Source: an uncultured Prevotella sp. (GTDB lineage: Bacteria; Bacteroidota; Bacteroidia; Bacteroidales; Bacteroidaceae). Taken from it: a DNA stretch of 5,310 nt. The notes under the pieces were generated by a model. It did not search any database. It was given only the letters and a program-made list of their open reading frames with translations, and was not told where the DNA came from. Of this stretch, positions 1 to 5,124 are shown in pieces; the first letter of the stretch is position 1; every line of letters starts with the position of its first letter. Location of the stretch: assembly GCA_937901345.1 (NCBI GenBank), contig CALCHM010000155.1, positions 1 to 5,310 of the forward strand, written 5' to 3'. Both the position numbers and the translations under genes were made by a program.

Positions 1-23
1 TCCTCAATTTCGGATTTGGTCAT
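1..23 (-). CDS. Possible 5' end of an unidentified gene leaving the window
   Basis: On the minus strand a reading frame opens after a TGA stop at 77-75 and stays open to the window edge. The first conventional start codon in it is ATG at 23-21, giving MTKSEIE before the sequence ends. The codons just before this ATG (74-24) also read as a plausible hydrophilic peptide, but with no ATG, GTG or TTG start. The purine-rich GGGAG lies 13 bases before the ATG, rather far for a ribosome site. The start would lie about 90 bases downstream of the mscS-like stop codon, on the same strand. Seven codons are too few to name a family, so this may be chance. Confidence 0.25.
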
Positions 24-114
24 GTACTTCAGTACACTCCCTTCATCCTCAATTTTCAGCGCCTTGCATTTTACTCACTCTGACACACCCTCTTTTCTTT
101 GCTTGTCAGCGCTA

Positions 115-948
115 TTACGCTTGGTGCACCACCATTTGTGGGTAGGGGATGCTGATGTTTTCCTTGGTGAACGTGGTGTAAACCGCCTTCTTCAGGTCGT
201 AGTGTACGTCCCAGTAATCGGCATTGTTCGCCCAAACGCGTACGGTGATGTTCACGCTGCTGTCTGCCATTTCGCCAAGGCGTATAAAGGGTTCGGGAGT
301 TGTAAGGATACGCTTATCGGCAGCAATGATGTCTTTCAAAACCTGCTCTACGCGCTCGTAGTTTTCGCCATACTCCATGCTGAAGGTGAGGTCCACGCGG
401 CGCGTGTCTTGTTGACTGTAATTGGTGATGACGGAGTTGCTCATGCTGCCGTTAGGGGCATAAACAATCTTGTTGTCGGGTGTTTTGAGGATGGTGTGAA
501 AAATCTGGATTTCCTGCACCGTACCCGAAGCGCCAGAGTCAGAGTCGATGTAGTCGCCCACCTTATAGGGGCGGAACAGCAGGATGATGAGTCCGCCCGC
601 CACGTTTTGGAGATTGCCCGAAAGCGCTACGCCTATGGCCACACCTGCAGATGCTAGCAAGGCTGCAAAACCTGTGATTTCGATGCCCAGTTTGCTGATG
701 ACTGCCACGCCCAGCATGACGAGCAGCAGGATGTTTACCGTGCTCTTTAAAAACGTTTGTACGCTGGGTTCCACCTTCTGACGGGTCATTAAAGCAGCGA
801 AGAGGCGATTCAACCAATTGACGATGAGTTTACCGATGATGAGAATAAACATGGCACCGACCAGGCGTCCGCCCAGACTGATGCTCCCGCTGATGATAGA
901 ATCCCAAACGTTCTGAAGATCTTGAGAAAAGTTTGTGAATAGCAACAT
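115..948 (-). CDS. mscS: Small-conductance mechanosensitive channel, MscS family
   Basis: This is a 277-residue channel of the MscS family, close to the 286 residues of the E. coli protein. MscS channels are homoheptamers in the cytoplasmic membrane that open under membrane tension and release solutes during hypo-osmotic shock. Three hydrophobic segments are visible: about residues 26-46, 70-88 and 92-125. The third has the Gly/Ala-rich pore-helix pattern GVAIGVALSGNLQN (102-115), followed by the family signature LLFRPYKVGDYI (123-134), where the pore helix leads into the cytoplasmic beta domain. NKIVYAPNGSMSNSVITNYS lies in that domain and is also typical. No cytoplasmic sensor or extra N-terminal helices are present, so this is the minimal form. 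It lies 95 bases downstream of pyrH on the same strand with no clear TAnnTTTG promoter in the gap, so it may be read through from pyrH, unless the hairpin at 979-1033 terminates. The symbol reflects family membership, not proven orthology. Confidence 0.93.
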   Translation of the reverse strand: MLLFTNFSQDLQNVWDSIISGSISLGGRLVGAMFILIIGKLIVNWLNRLFAALMTRQKVEPSVQTFLKSTVNILLLVMLGVAVISKLGIEITGFAALLASAGVAIGVALSGNLQNVAGGLIILLFRPYKVGDYIDSDSGASGTVQEIQIFHTILKTPDNKIVYAPNGSMSNSVITNYSQQDTRRVDLTFSMEYGENYERVEQVLKDIIAADKRILTTPEPFIRLGEMADSSVNITVRVWANNADYWDVHYDLKKAVYTTFTKENISIPYPQMVVHQA

Positions 949-978
949 AGAATGAAAGAAGTGTGGAAGAAAAGAAAT

Positions 979-1033
979 GAGAAAGGAGATACCTGTTGGC
1001 GCTAGAGTCGCGCCTAGGCAGTTCTCCTTTCTC
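979..1033 (-). terminator. Long hairpin between pyrH and mscS, candidate terminator
   Basis: Positions 979-989 (GAGAAAGGAGA) and 1023-1033 (TCTCCTTTCTC) are perfect 11-bp inverted repeats. The 33-base interior contains a second stem, GGCGC (998-1002) with GCGCC (1010-1014), and CCT/AGG pairs (992-994 with 1016-1018). On the minus strand the hairpin begins 10 bases after the pyrH stop codon, and its 3' arm runs into a pyrimidine-rich stretch with several T runs (about 978-966). This suits an intrinsic or partial terminator that lowers mscS expression relative to pyrH. The base of the stem is only A/G against T/C, and the T tract is interrupted by C, so an mRNA-processing or stability element in the mscS leader is an alternative. 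Confidence 0.5.
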
Positions 1034-1043
1034 TGTTTTGATT

Positions 1044-1751
1044 TTAATAAACGAGTGTTCCGATGGGTTCGCCTTCAAGCACCTTTGCGAGGTTGCCATA
1101 CACGTCCATGTTGAACACGTAAATGGGGAGTTTGTTTTCCTTACACATGGCTGTAGCCGTGATGTCCATCACCTTGAGTCCGCGTTGGAGCACTTCGTCG
1201 TAAGTAATTTCGTCAAACTTCGTTGCTGTGGGGTCCTTTTCGGGGTCGGCCGTGTAAACACCATCCACGCGTGTGCCCTTCATCATGACTTCCGCTTCAA
1301 TTTCAATGCCGCGGAGGGCGCTGCCAGTGTCTGTTGTGAAATACGGATTGCCCGTGCCGCCGCTCATGATGGCAACTTCGCCATTCTCCATAGCTTCGAT
1401 AGCCTTCCACTTAGAATAAAATTCACCGATGGGTTCCATACGAATGGCCGTTAGCACACGACTCTTCACACCAATAGCGCCAAGGGCAGAACTCAGTGCG
1501 AGCGAGTTGATCACTGTGGCACACATGCCCATTTGGTCGCCCTTGACGCGGTCAAAACCCTTGCCCGCACCGCTGAGGCCGCGGAAGATGTTGCCACCAC
1601 CGATAACAATACCGATTTGTACGTCAGCCGCAAGAGCCGCTTTAATCTGTTCGGCATACTGATTGAGGCGTGTTACGTCAATGCCGTAACCTTGTTCGCC
1701 CATAAGACTTTCGCCTGAAAGTTTGAGGAGGATACGCTTAAATTTAGCCAT
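1044..1751 (-). CDS. pyrH: UMP kinase (uridylate kinase)
   Basis: PyrH phosphorylates UMP to UDP with ATP in the cytoplasm, the step that feeds UTP, CTP and UDP-sugar synthesis. It belongs to the amino-acid-kinase fold, unlike the eukaryotic UMP/CMP kinases, and is normally a hexamer. The 235-residue length is normal. Visible motifs are LLKLSGES (8-15) in the N-terminal phosphate-binding loop, VIGGGNIFRG (49-58), the UMP-contact region DRVKGDQMGM (67-76), SGGTGNPYFTTDT (130-142) and the nucleotide-binding region DGVYTADPEKDP (163-174). The start is confident because MAKFKRILLKLSGES matches the family N terminus. It lies 79 bases downstream of murF on the same strand with no recognisable promoter in between, so cotranscription with murF is likely. 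In many bacteria pyrH sits beside tsf and frr; here it does not. The protein is clearly of Bacteroidales type. Confidence 0.97.
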   Translation of the reverse strand: MAKFKRILLKLSGESLMGEQGYGIDVTRLNQYAEQIKAALAADVQIGIVIGGGNIFRGLSGAGKGFDRVKGDQMGMCATVINSLALSSALGAIGVKSRVLTAIRMEPIGEFYSKWKAIEAMENGEVAIMSGGTGNPYFTTDTGSALRGIEIEAEVMMKGTRVDGVYTADPEKDPTATKFDEITYDEVLQRGLKVMDITATAMCKENKLPIYVFNMDVYGNLAKVLEGEPIGTLVY

Positions 1752-1798
1752 AATTTAATGTGATAAGTATTTTAATTGTGTGAGTTTTTGCTGAACAC

Positions 1799-1828
1799 GT
1801 TACGGTGCGTAATGCCGTTACGGTGCGT
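1799..1828. repeat. Two 12-bp direct repeats in the murF-pyrH gap
   Basis: GTTACGGTGCGT occurs at 1799-1810 and again, identically, at 1817-1828, separated by AATGCC (period 18). The end of each copy is complementary to the start of the next, because CGTAA at 1808-1812 can pair with TTACG at either 1800-1804 or 1818-1822. Small alternative hairpins are therefore possible. The repeat begins 3 bases beyond the murF stop codon. It could be a terminator-like or mRNA-end structure, or a copy of a dispersed intergenic repeat. No T tract follows it on the minus strand. Confidence 0.6.
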
Positions 1829-1830
1829 CA

Positions 1831-3132
1831 TTATAGGAATTCAGGTAATTGGAATAACTTGGTGCCGTTGCTGCCCTTAATGAGGATAAGTCTGTCGGAA
1901 ATGGGGTTCCACGTCAGTTCTTCTTTTACGGACTCTACGTTGTCAAAACAGCGGAACTGCTTTTCTGGGGCTACTGCTGCAAACTCTTTTCCTACCAACC
2001 AAACGTTGGTGAACCCTAACTGCTGCAATTGCGCAATGATTGCGGCATGCTCTTCGGCAGCGGCACTGCCGAGTTCGCGCATTTCGCCAAGGATAAGCAA
2101 TTTGTTGGGGTGGGGGATGAGGTGGAAGTTTTCAAGCGCCGCCTTCATGCTTGTGGGGTTGGCGTTGTAGGCATCCACGATGAGGGTGTTGTGTGGGGTT
2201 TGCTGTAATTCCGAACGTTTGTTTTTGGGTGTGTATGCCTCAAGAGCGTCGCAGATGTCTGCCTCGCTTACTCCGTAGCGCAAACCTACGGCAGCGGCGG
2301 CAAGCATGTTGTCAAGGTTGTAGGCACCCACGAGTTGGGTTTGCACTTCGCGCCAATTACCGCCCGCTAAGCGCAGACGCAGGCGCAACTGTGGCGAGCA
2401 ACTGATGACTTCGCCCTCAACGTCATAACCCTCTCCGGGTTTGCCATAGGTGATGGCGCGCAGTCCTTTGGCATGGGGCGCCAGTAGCGTGTTGTCACCG
2501 TTTAGGAAAATAAAACCATCGGGTTGGGTGGCAAGATATTGGTACAATTCACATTTGGTTTGCACTACGCCTTCCAATGAACCGAATCCCTCAAGGTGCG
2601 CCTTCCCTACGTTCGTAATCAGTCCGCTGTTGGCAGCCACAATTTTGCTCAGGTCGGCAATTTCGCCCGGATGGTTTGCACCGGTTTCGATAACGGCAAT
2701 TTCATGGTCCTCTGTGAGGCGTAGCAGCGTTTTGGGCACACCGATGTGGTTGTTGAAGTTGCCTTCGGTGAAGAGCACTTTGTAGCGCTTCGCCAGCACC
2801 GCAGCCGTGAGTTCCTTAGTCGTCGTTTTTCCGTTTGTACCCGTGATTTGCACTACGGGAAGTGCCAACTGCTTGCGGTGGTGATGGGCCAATTCTTGCA
2901 ACATCAGCAACACGTTGCTCACATACACCATGCGACCGTCGCTCCCCGCAATTTGTGGGTTGTCAACTACGGCATGCGCACATCCCTTTTCCAGGGCCTC
3001 GTGAGCAAAAAGGTTGCCGTCAAAATTATCGCCCTTCAGGGCAAAGAAGATAGAACCCTCGGGGCAATTGCGCGTATCGGTGGTGATGACGGGGTGAGAA
3101 AGGTATAATTCGTAGAGTTCGTTGAGTGACAT
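1831..3132 (-). CDS. murF: UDP-N-acetylmuramoyl-tripeptide--D-alanyl-D-alanine ligase
   Basis: MurF is the last cytoplasmic Mur ligase. It uses ATP to join D-Ala-D-Ala to the UDP-MurNAc-tripeptide, giving the pentapeptide precursor of peptidoglycan. The 433-residue protein shows the three Mur ligase domains: an N-terminal substrate domain with TDTRNCPEGSIFFALKG (18-34), a central ATPase domain with the P-loop TGTNGKTT (97-104), ETGANHPGEI (149-158), NVGKAHLEGFG (174-184) and the usual carbamylated-lysine position K193 in QTKCEL, and then GAYNLDN (269-275). The C-terminal domain has NKRSE (304-308), DAYNANP (320-326) and KGSNGTK (419-425). The frame is open upstream to an ATG at 3364-3366, but MSLNELYELY matches the family N terminus. 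A candidate promoter at 3264-3291 also lies inside the longer frame, so the start at 3132 was chosen. It heads the cluster murF-pyrH-mscS and is divergent from folP. Confidence 0.96.
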   Translation of the reverse strand: MSLNELYELYLSHPVITTDTRNCPEGSIFFALKGDNFDGNLFAHEALEKGCAHAVVDNPQIAGSDGRMVYVSNVLLMLQELAHHHRKQLALPVVQITGTNGKTTTKELTAAVLAKRYKVLFTEGNFNNHIGVPKTLLRLTEDHEIAVIETGANHPGEIADLSKIVAANSGLITNVGKAHLEGFGSLEGVVQTKCELYQYLATQPDGFIFLNGDNTLLAPHAKGLRAITYGKPGEGYDVEGEVISCSPQLRLRLRLAGGNWREVQTQLVGAYNLDNMLAAAAVGLRYGVSEADICDALEAYTPKNKRSELQQTPHNTLIVDAYNANPTSMKAALENFHLIPHPNKLLILGEMRELGSAAAEEHAAIIAQLQQLGFTNVWLVGKEFAAVAPEKQFRCFDNVESVKEELTWNPISDRLILIKGSNGTKLFQLPEFL

Positions 3133-3257
3133 GAGAAAATGGGATTGAGAATGTTGTTGCTGACCATCGGGTTTCAACGCCATTCGGATAACGTCAGGAA
3201 GCAAGATGGAAGCGAGGTAGAACGCATGCTGCTGCTTACTGGTTCTCCGCTCCATTT
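3133..3257 (-). promoter_or_regulatory. Predicted murF 5' leader, in frame with murF
   Basis: If transcription starts about 7 bases after the TAATTTTG element, the murF mRNA has a leader of about 125 bases. Near its 5' end AGCG (3211-3214) plus AGAAC (3219-3223) can pair with GTTCT (3242-3246) plus CGCT (3248-3251), a two-part stem. The whole leader is free of stops in the murF frame, and an ATG at 3255-3253 would add 41 residues to MurF. That extension is Gln/His/Ser-rich near the junction and does not resemble known MurF N termini, so an untranslated leader is preferred. A near-leaderless longer protein or a leader peptide cannot be excluded. Confidence 0.35.
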
Positions 3258-3263
3258 TGCTTA

Positions 3264-3291
3264 CAAAATTAGATAAAAAACAATTACGCAA
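3264..3291 (-). promoter_or_regulatory. Candidate murF promoter, Bacteroidota type
   Basis: On the minus strand TAATTTTG (3271-3264) matches the Bacteroidota -7 consensus TAnnTTTG exactly. A TTG (3291-3289) lies 17 bases upstream as a partial -33 element, with a T-rich spacer between them. Transcription would start near 3257 and read towards murF. No other TAnnTTTG was found closer to the murF start. The match is short, so it is a candidate only. Confidence 0.5.
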
Positions 3292-3308
3292 CTGCGCATT
3301 GCCGAATT
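3282..3308. promoter_or_regulatory. 27-bp interrupted palindrome between divergent promoters
   Basis: The arms AATTACGCAA (3282-3291) and TTGCCGAATT (3299-3308) are inverted repeats matching at 8 of 10 positions. They flank a 7-base centre at 3292-3298 and are symmetric about 3295. The two mismatches are adjacent (AC against CG), leaving AATT-N2-GCAA-N7-TTGC-N2-AATT perfectly symmetric. The site lies almost midway between the two -7 elements and covers both likely -33 regions. This is where a dimeric regulator could act on murF and folP together, but no regulator is known or encoded in the window. Confidence 0.4.
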
Positions 3309-3322
3309 TCTGTGTATATTTG
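3292..3322 (+). promoter_or_regulatory. Candidate folP-cdaA promoter, Bacteroidota type
   Basis: TATATTTG (3315-3322) is an exact match to the TAnnTTTG -7 consensus. The -33 element is weak: CTG at 3292-3294 with a 20-base spacer. Transcription would begin near 3329, leaving a leader of about 22 bases before the folP ATG at 3351. This supports that start over the upstream in-frame ATG at 3312, which would lie before the transcription start. Confidence 0.55.
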
Positions 3323-3350
3323 TGCGATTTATTACCGTCACAGCTACAGA

Positions 3351-4199
3351 ATGAAACGCAACGCACCTACCTATTCCTTGAATTGCCGTGGCACACTCCT
3401 CTCCTTGGAGGTGCCCCGAATTATGGGTATTTTAAACGCCACTCCCGACTCCTTTTTTGCTGGAAGTCGAAAGCAAACGGAGGCGGAAATCGCTGCGCGT
3501 GTGCAGCAGATTCGGGAAGAGGGGGCAGACATTATCGATGTGGGTGCTTACTCCACTCGTCCCGGTGCTGCCGACGTTTCTCCCGCGGAGGAGTGGCAAC
3601 GCCTTGCCGCAGCGCTTGACATCGTGCGCCGTGAGCATCCCGCAGCGTTGGTTTCGGTAGACACCTTCCGTGCTGAAATTGCCCAGCGCTGTGTGGAGAC
3701 TTACGGGGTGAGCATGATTAACGACATCTCGGGTGGCGATGCTGATGCGCAAATGTTTGACACGGTTGCCGCCCTTCGCGTTCCCTACGTGTTGATGCAT
3801 TGTAAAGGCACCCCGCAAACCATGCAGCAATCGCCCGAATATGCCAATGTCACGGCAGAGGTGATTACCGATCTTTCGCGTAAAGTGCGTAGTCTGCGTG
3901 AGCGCAGCGTTGCTGATATCGTTATCGACCCTGGTTTTGGTTTTGGAAAAACGGTGGCACACAATTACGCCCTTCTCCGCCATCTTGACGACTTCCGCAT
4001 CTTTAACCTCCCCCTGCTCGTTGGCGTTTCTCGCAAGTCTATGATTACTCGTCCGCTCGGAATTACTGCCGATGCCGCCATGAATGGCACTACAGTTCTC
4101 AATACAATCTCGCTCATGAAGGGTGCTTCGATTCTGCGCGTTCATGACGTTAAGGAGGCGGTTGAAGTTGCCCGTCTGCATACCCTGATGTTGGGATAA
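3351..4199 (+). CDS. folP: Dihydropteroate synthase
   Basis: FolP condenses p-aminobenzoate with 6-hydroxymethyl-dihydropterin pyrophosphate to give dihydropteroate in folate synthesis, and is the sulfonamide target. The 282-residue TIM-barrel protein has the family landmarks in order: MGILNATPDSFFAGSR (25-40), DIIDVGAYSTRPGA (60-73), VSVDTF (101-106), MINDISGG (122-129), YVLMHCKGTPQTM (146-158), DPGFGFGKT (193-201), LVGVSRKSM (223-231) with the substrate-binding SRK, and RVHD (263-266). All are intact. The frame is open back to an ATG at 3312, but the extra 13 residues fall over the candidate promoter, so 3351 was chosen. Folate genes are often clustered, but no other one is present here; instead cdaA follows after 61 bases on the same strand, the usual Bacteroidales pairing. 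The two genes are probably transcribed together. Confidence 0.97.
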   Translation: MKRNAPTYSLNCRGTLLSLEVPRIMGILNATPDSFFAGSRKQTEAEIAARVQQIREEGADIIDVGAYSTRPGAADVSPAEEWQRLAAALDIVRREHPAALVSVDTFRAEIAQRCVETYGVSMINDISGGDADAQMFDTVAALRVPYVLMHCKGTPQTMQQSPEYANVTAEVITDLSRKVRSLRERSVADIVIDPGFGFGKTVAHNYALLRHLDDFRIFNLPLLVGVSRKSMITRPLGITADAAMNGTTVLNTISLMKGASILRVHDVKEAVEVARLHTLMLG

Positions 4200-4260
4200 T
4201 TCGTATTAAAATTCCGCTGGATGCCTCATTCAGCAGTTACCTCATTTTTGCTTACGCTTT
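4200..4260 (+). other. folP-cdaA intergenic gap with weak stem
   Basis: This 61-base gap has no clear TAnnTTTG promoter and no strong Shine-Dalgarno sequence before the cdaA ATG. GCTGGA (4216-4221) can pair with TTCAGC (4229-4234) around a 7-base loop, with one G-U pair. This is too weak to call a terminator, so read-through from folP into cdaA is the simplest reading. Confidence 0.3.
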
Positions 4261-5067
4261 ATGATAGAATTTGGAATTAAAGATTTAATAGACATTCTGC
4301 TCGTTGCCTTGTTGTTGAGTTACCTTTACAGGGAAATGAAGCAATCGAGTGCCGCAAATGTATTCTCGGGCATTCTCGTGTTTGTCTTCGTGTGGCTTTT
4401 GGTTTCTCAAGTGTTCAACATGCGCTTGTTGGGCAGCATCATGGACCAAATGGTGAGCATCGGTTCGCTCGGTTTGATTGTGTTGTTCCAAAAAGAAATT
4501 CGCCATTTCTTCTCTACGATTGGTGCGCGCAACCGTCGCAGCGATGTGTTTCGGCGCATCTTTGGCAGTCGCAAGTCCGAAAACCTTGACCTGAACCGCA
4601 AACTCATCCTCCCCATCGTTATGGCATGCATCAACATGGCGAAGCAAAAGGTCGGAGCGCTCATCATCATTCAGCGCTCGGATTCGTTGAAGGAGGAAAT
4701 TGACTCGGGCGACTTGATAAATGCCTACATCAGTCAACGCCTGATTGAAAACATATTCTTCAAGAACAGTCCGCTCCACGATGGTGCGATGATCATCTCC
4801 AACCGCCGCATCACGGCAGCAGGGTGCATACTTCCCGTGAGTCACGACCCCAACATTCCCAAGGCTTTGGGACTGCGTCACAGAGCGGCCAAGGGCATGT
4901 CGGAAAAGAGCGACTGCCTGGCTATCGTCATATCTGAAGAGACGGGAAACATCTCCGTTGTCTCCGACGGAAAGTTCCGCCTGCGTCTTGACGGTCAGAA
5001 GTTGGAAAACATCTTGATGGAAGAATGGGAGGGAGCGCCCGCGCAAAAACAGGCGGAAAAGGAGTGA
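4261..5067 (+). CDS. cdaA: Diadenylate cyclase, CdaA type (membrane-bound)
   Basis: This enzyme condenses two ATP into cyclic di-AMP, a second messenger tied to potassium and osmolyte balance and wall homeostasis in well-studied bacteria. The 268-residue protein has the CdaA layout: three N-terminal hydrophobic segments (about 9-23, 34-52 and 64-76), a basic linker (about 88-105, rich in Arg/Lys), and a DAC (DisA_N) catalytic domain from about 113 to 250. Catalytic motifs are intact: DGA at 174-176 within NSPLHDGAMII, and RHR at 206-208 within LGLRHRAAKGMSEKSD, plus VGALIIIQR (131-139) and GCILPVS (188-194). The C-terminal tail (about 257-268) is hydrophilic and ends in KQAEKE, probably disordered. 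No cdaR or glmM, its partners in Firmicutes, is adjacent; folP lies upstream instead. Other names for the gene are dacA and the TIGR00159 family. Confidence 0.96.
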   Translation: MIEFGIKDLIDILLVALLLSYLYREMKQSSAANVFSGILVFVFVWLLVSQVFNMRLLGSIMDQMVSIGSLGLIVLFQKEIRHFFSTIGARNRRSDVFRRIFGSRKSENLDLNRKLILPIVMACINMAKQKVGALIIIQRSDSLKEEIDSGDLINAYISQRLIENIFFKNSPLHDGAMIISNRRITAAGCILPVSHDPNIPKALGLRHRAAKGMSEKSDCLAIVISEETGNISVVSDGKFRLRLDGQKLENILMEEWEGAPAQKQAEKE

Positions 5068-5083
5068 AGAAGGGGTTGGGAAA

Positions 5084-5124
5084 TCTGAAAATGCCCGTTT
5101 TGGCGATTTCAGACCGCTCTGAAA
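5084..5124 (+). terminator. Overlapping alternative hairpins after cdaA, possible terminator
   Basis: TCTGAAAATGCC (5084-5095) pairs with GGCGATTTCAGA (5102-5113) around the loop CGTTTT. This 12-bp stem has one A-A mismatch and one T-G wobble and starts 17 bases after the cdaA stop codon. The segment TTTCAGA (5107-5113) can instead pair perfectly with TCTGAAA (5118-5124) around the 4-base loop CCGC. The two stems exclude each other. No T tract follows either, so a canonical intrinsic terminator is doubtful, but the first hairpin could still protect or define the mRNA 3' end. Confidence 0.4.

Noticed and set aside
80..109. CTGACA/TGTCAG inverted repeat after the mscS stop as a terminator
   Set aside because: The stem is only 6 bp with an 18-base loop, and no T tract follows on the minus strand, so it cannot be told from chance.
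16..657. Plus-strand reading frame (about 213 codons) opposite mscS
   Set aside because: It is an antisense shadow of an intact channel gene in the codon-aligned phase. The mscS motifs are clear on the other strand.
996..1454. Plus-strand reading frame opposite pyrH
   Set aside because: It is an antisense shadow in the codon-aligned phase, and pyrH is complete and well conserved on the minus strand.
3312..3350. FolP starting 13 codons earlier at 3312
   Set aside because: The extension overlaps the TATATTTG promoter element, and its residues are not part of the usual FolP N terminus.
3133..3366. MurF as a 511-residue protein starting at 3366
   Set aside because: The extra 78 residues do not resemble MurF, and the upstream part would lie before the predicted transcription start. 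The conserved N terminus begins at 3132.
3432..4181. Long open reading frame (about 249 codons) antisense to folP
   Set aside because: It uses the phase in which antisense codons are exact reverse complements of folP codons, so stops appear only where folP uses TTA, CTA or TCA. Avoidance of those codons explains it. The product looks like no family.
4285..5046. Long open reading frame (about 253 codons) antisense to cdaA
   Set aside because: It has the same codon-aligned antisense phase, explained by rarity of TTA, CTA and TCA codons in cdaA. It has no family resemblance and no promoter of its own.
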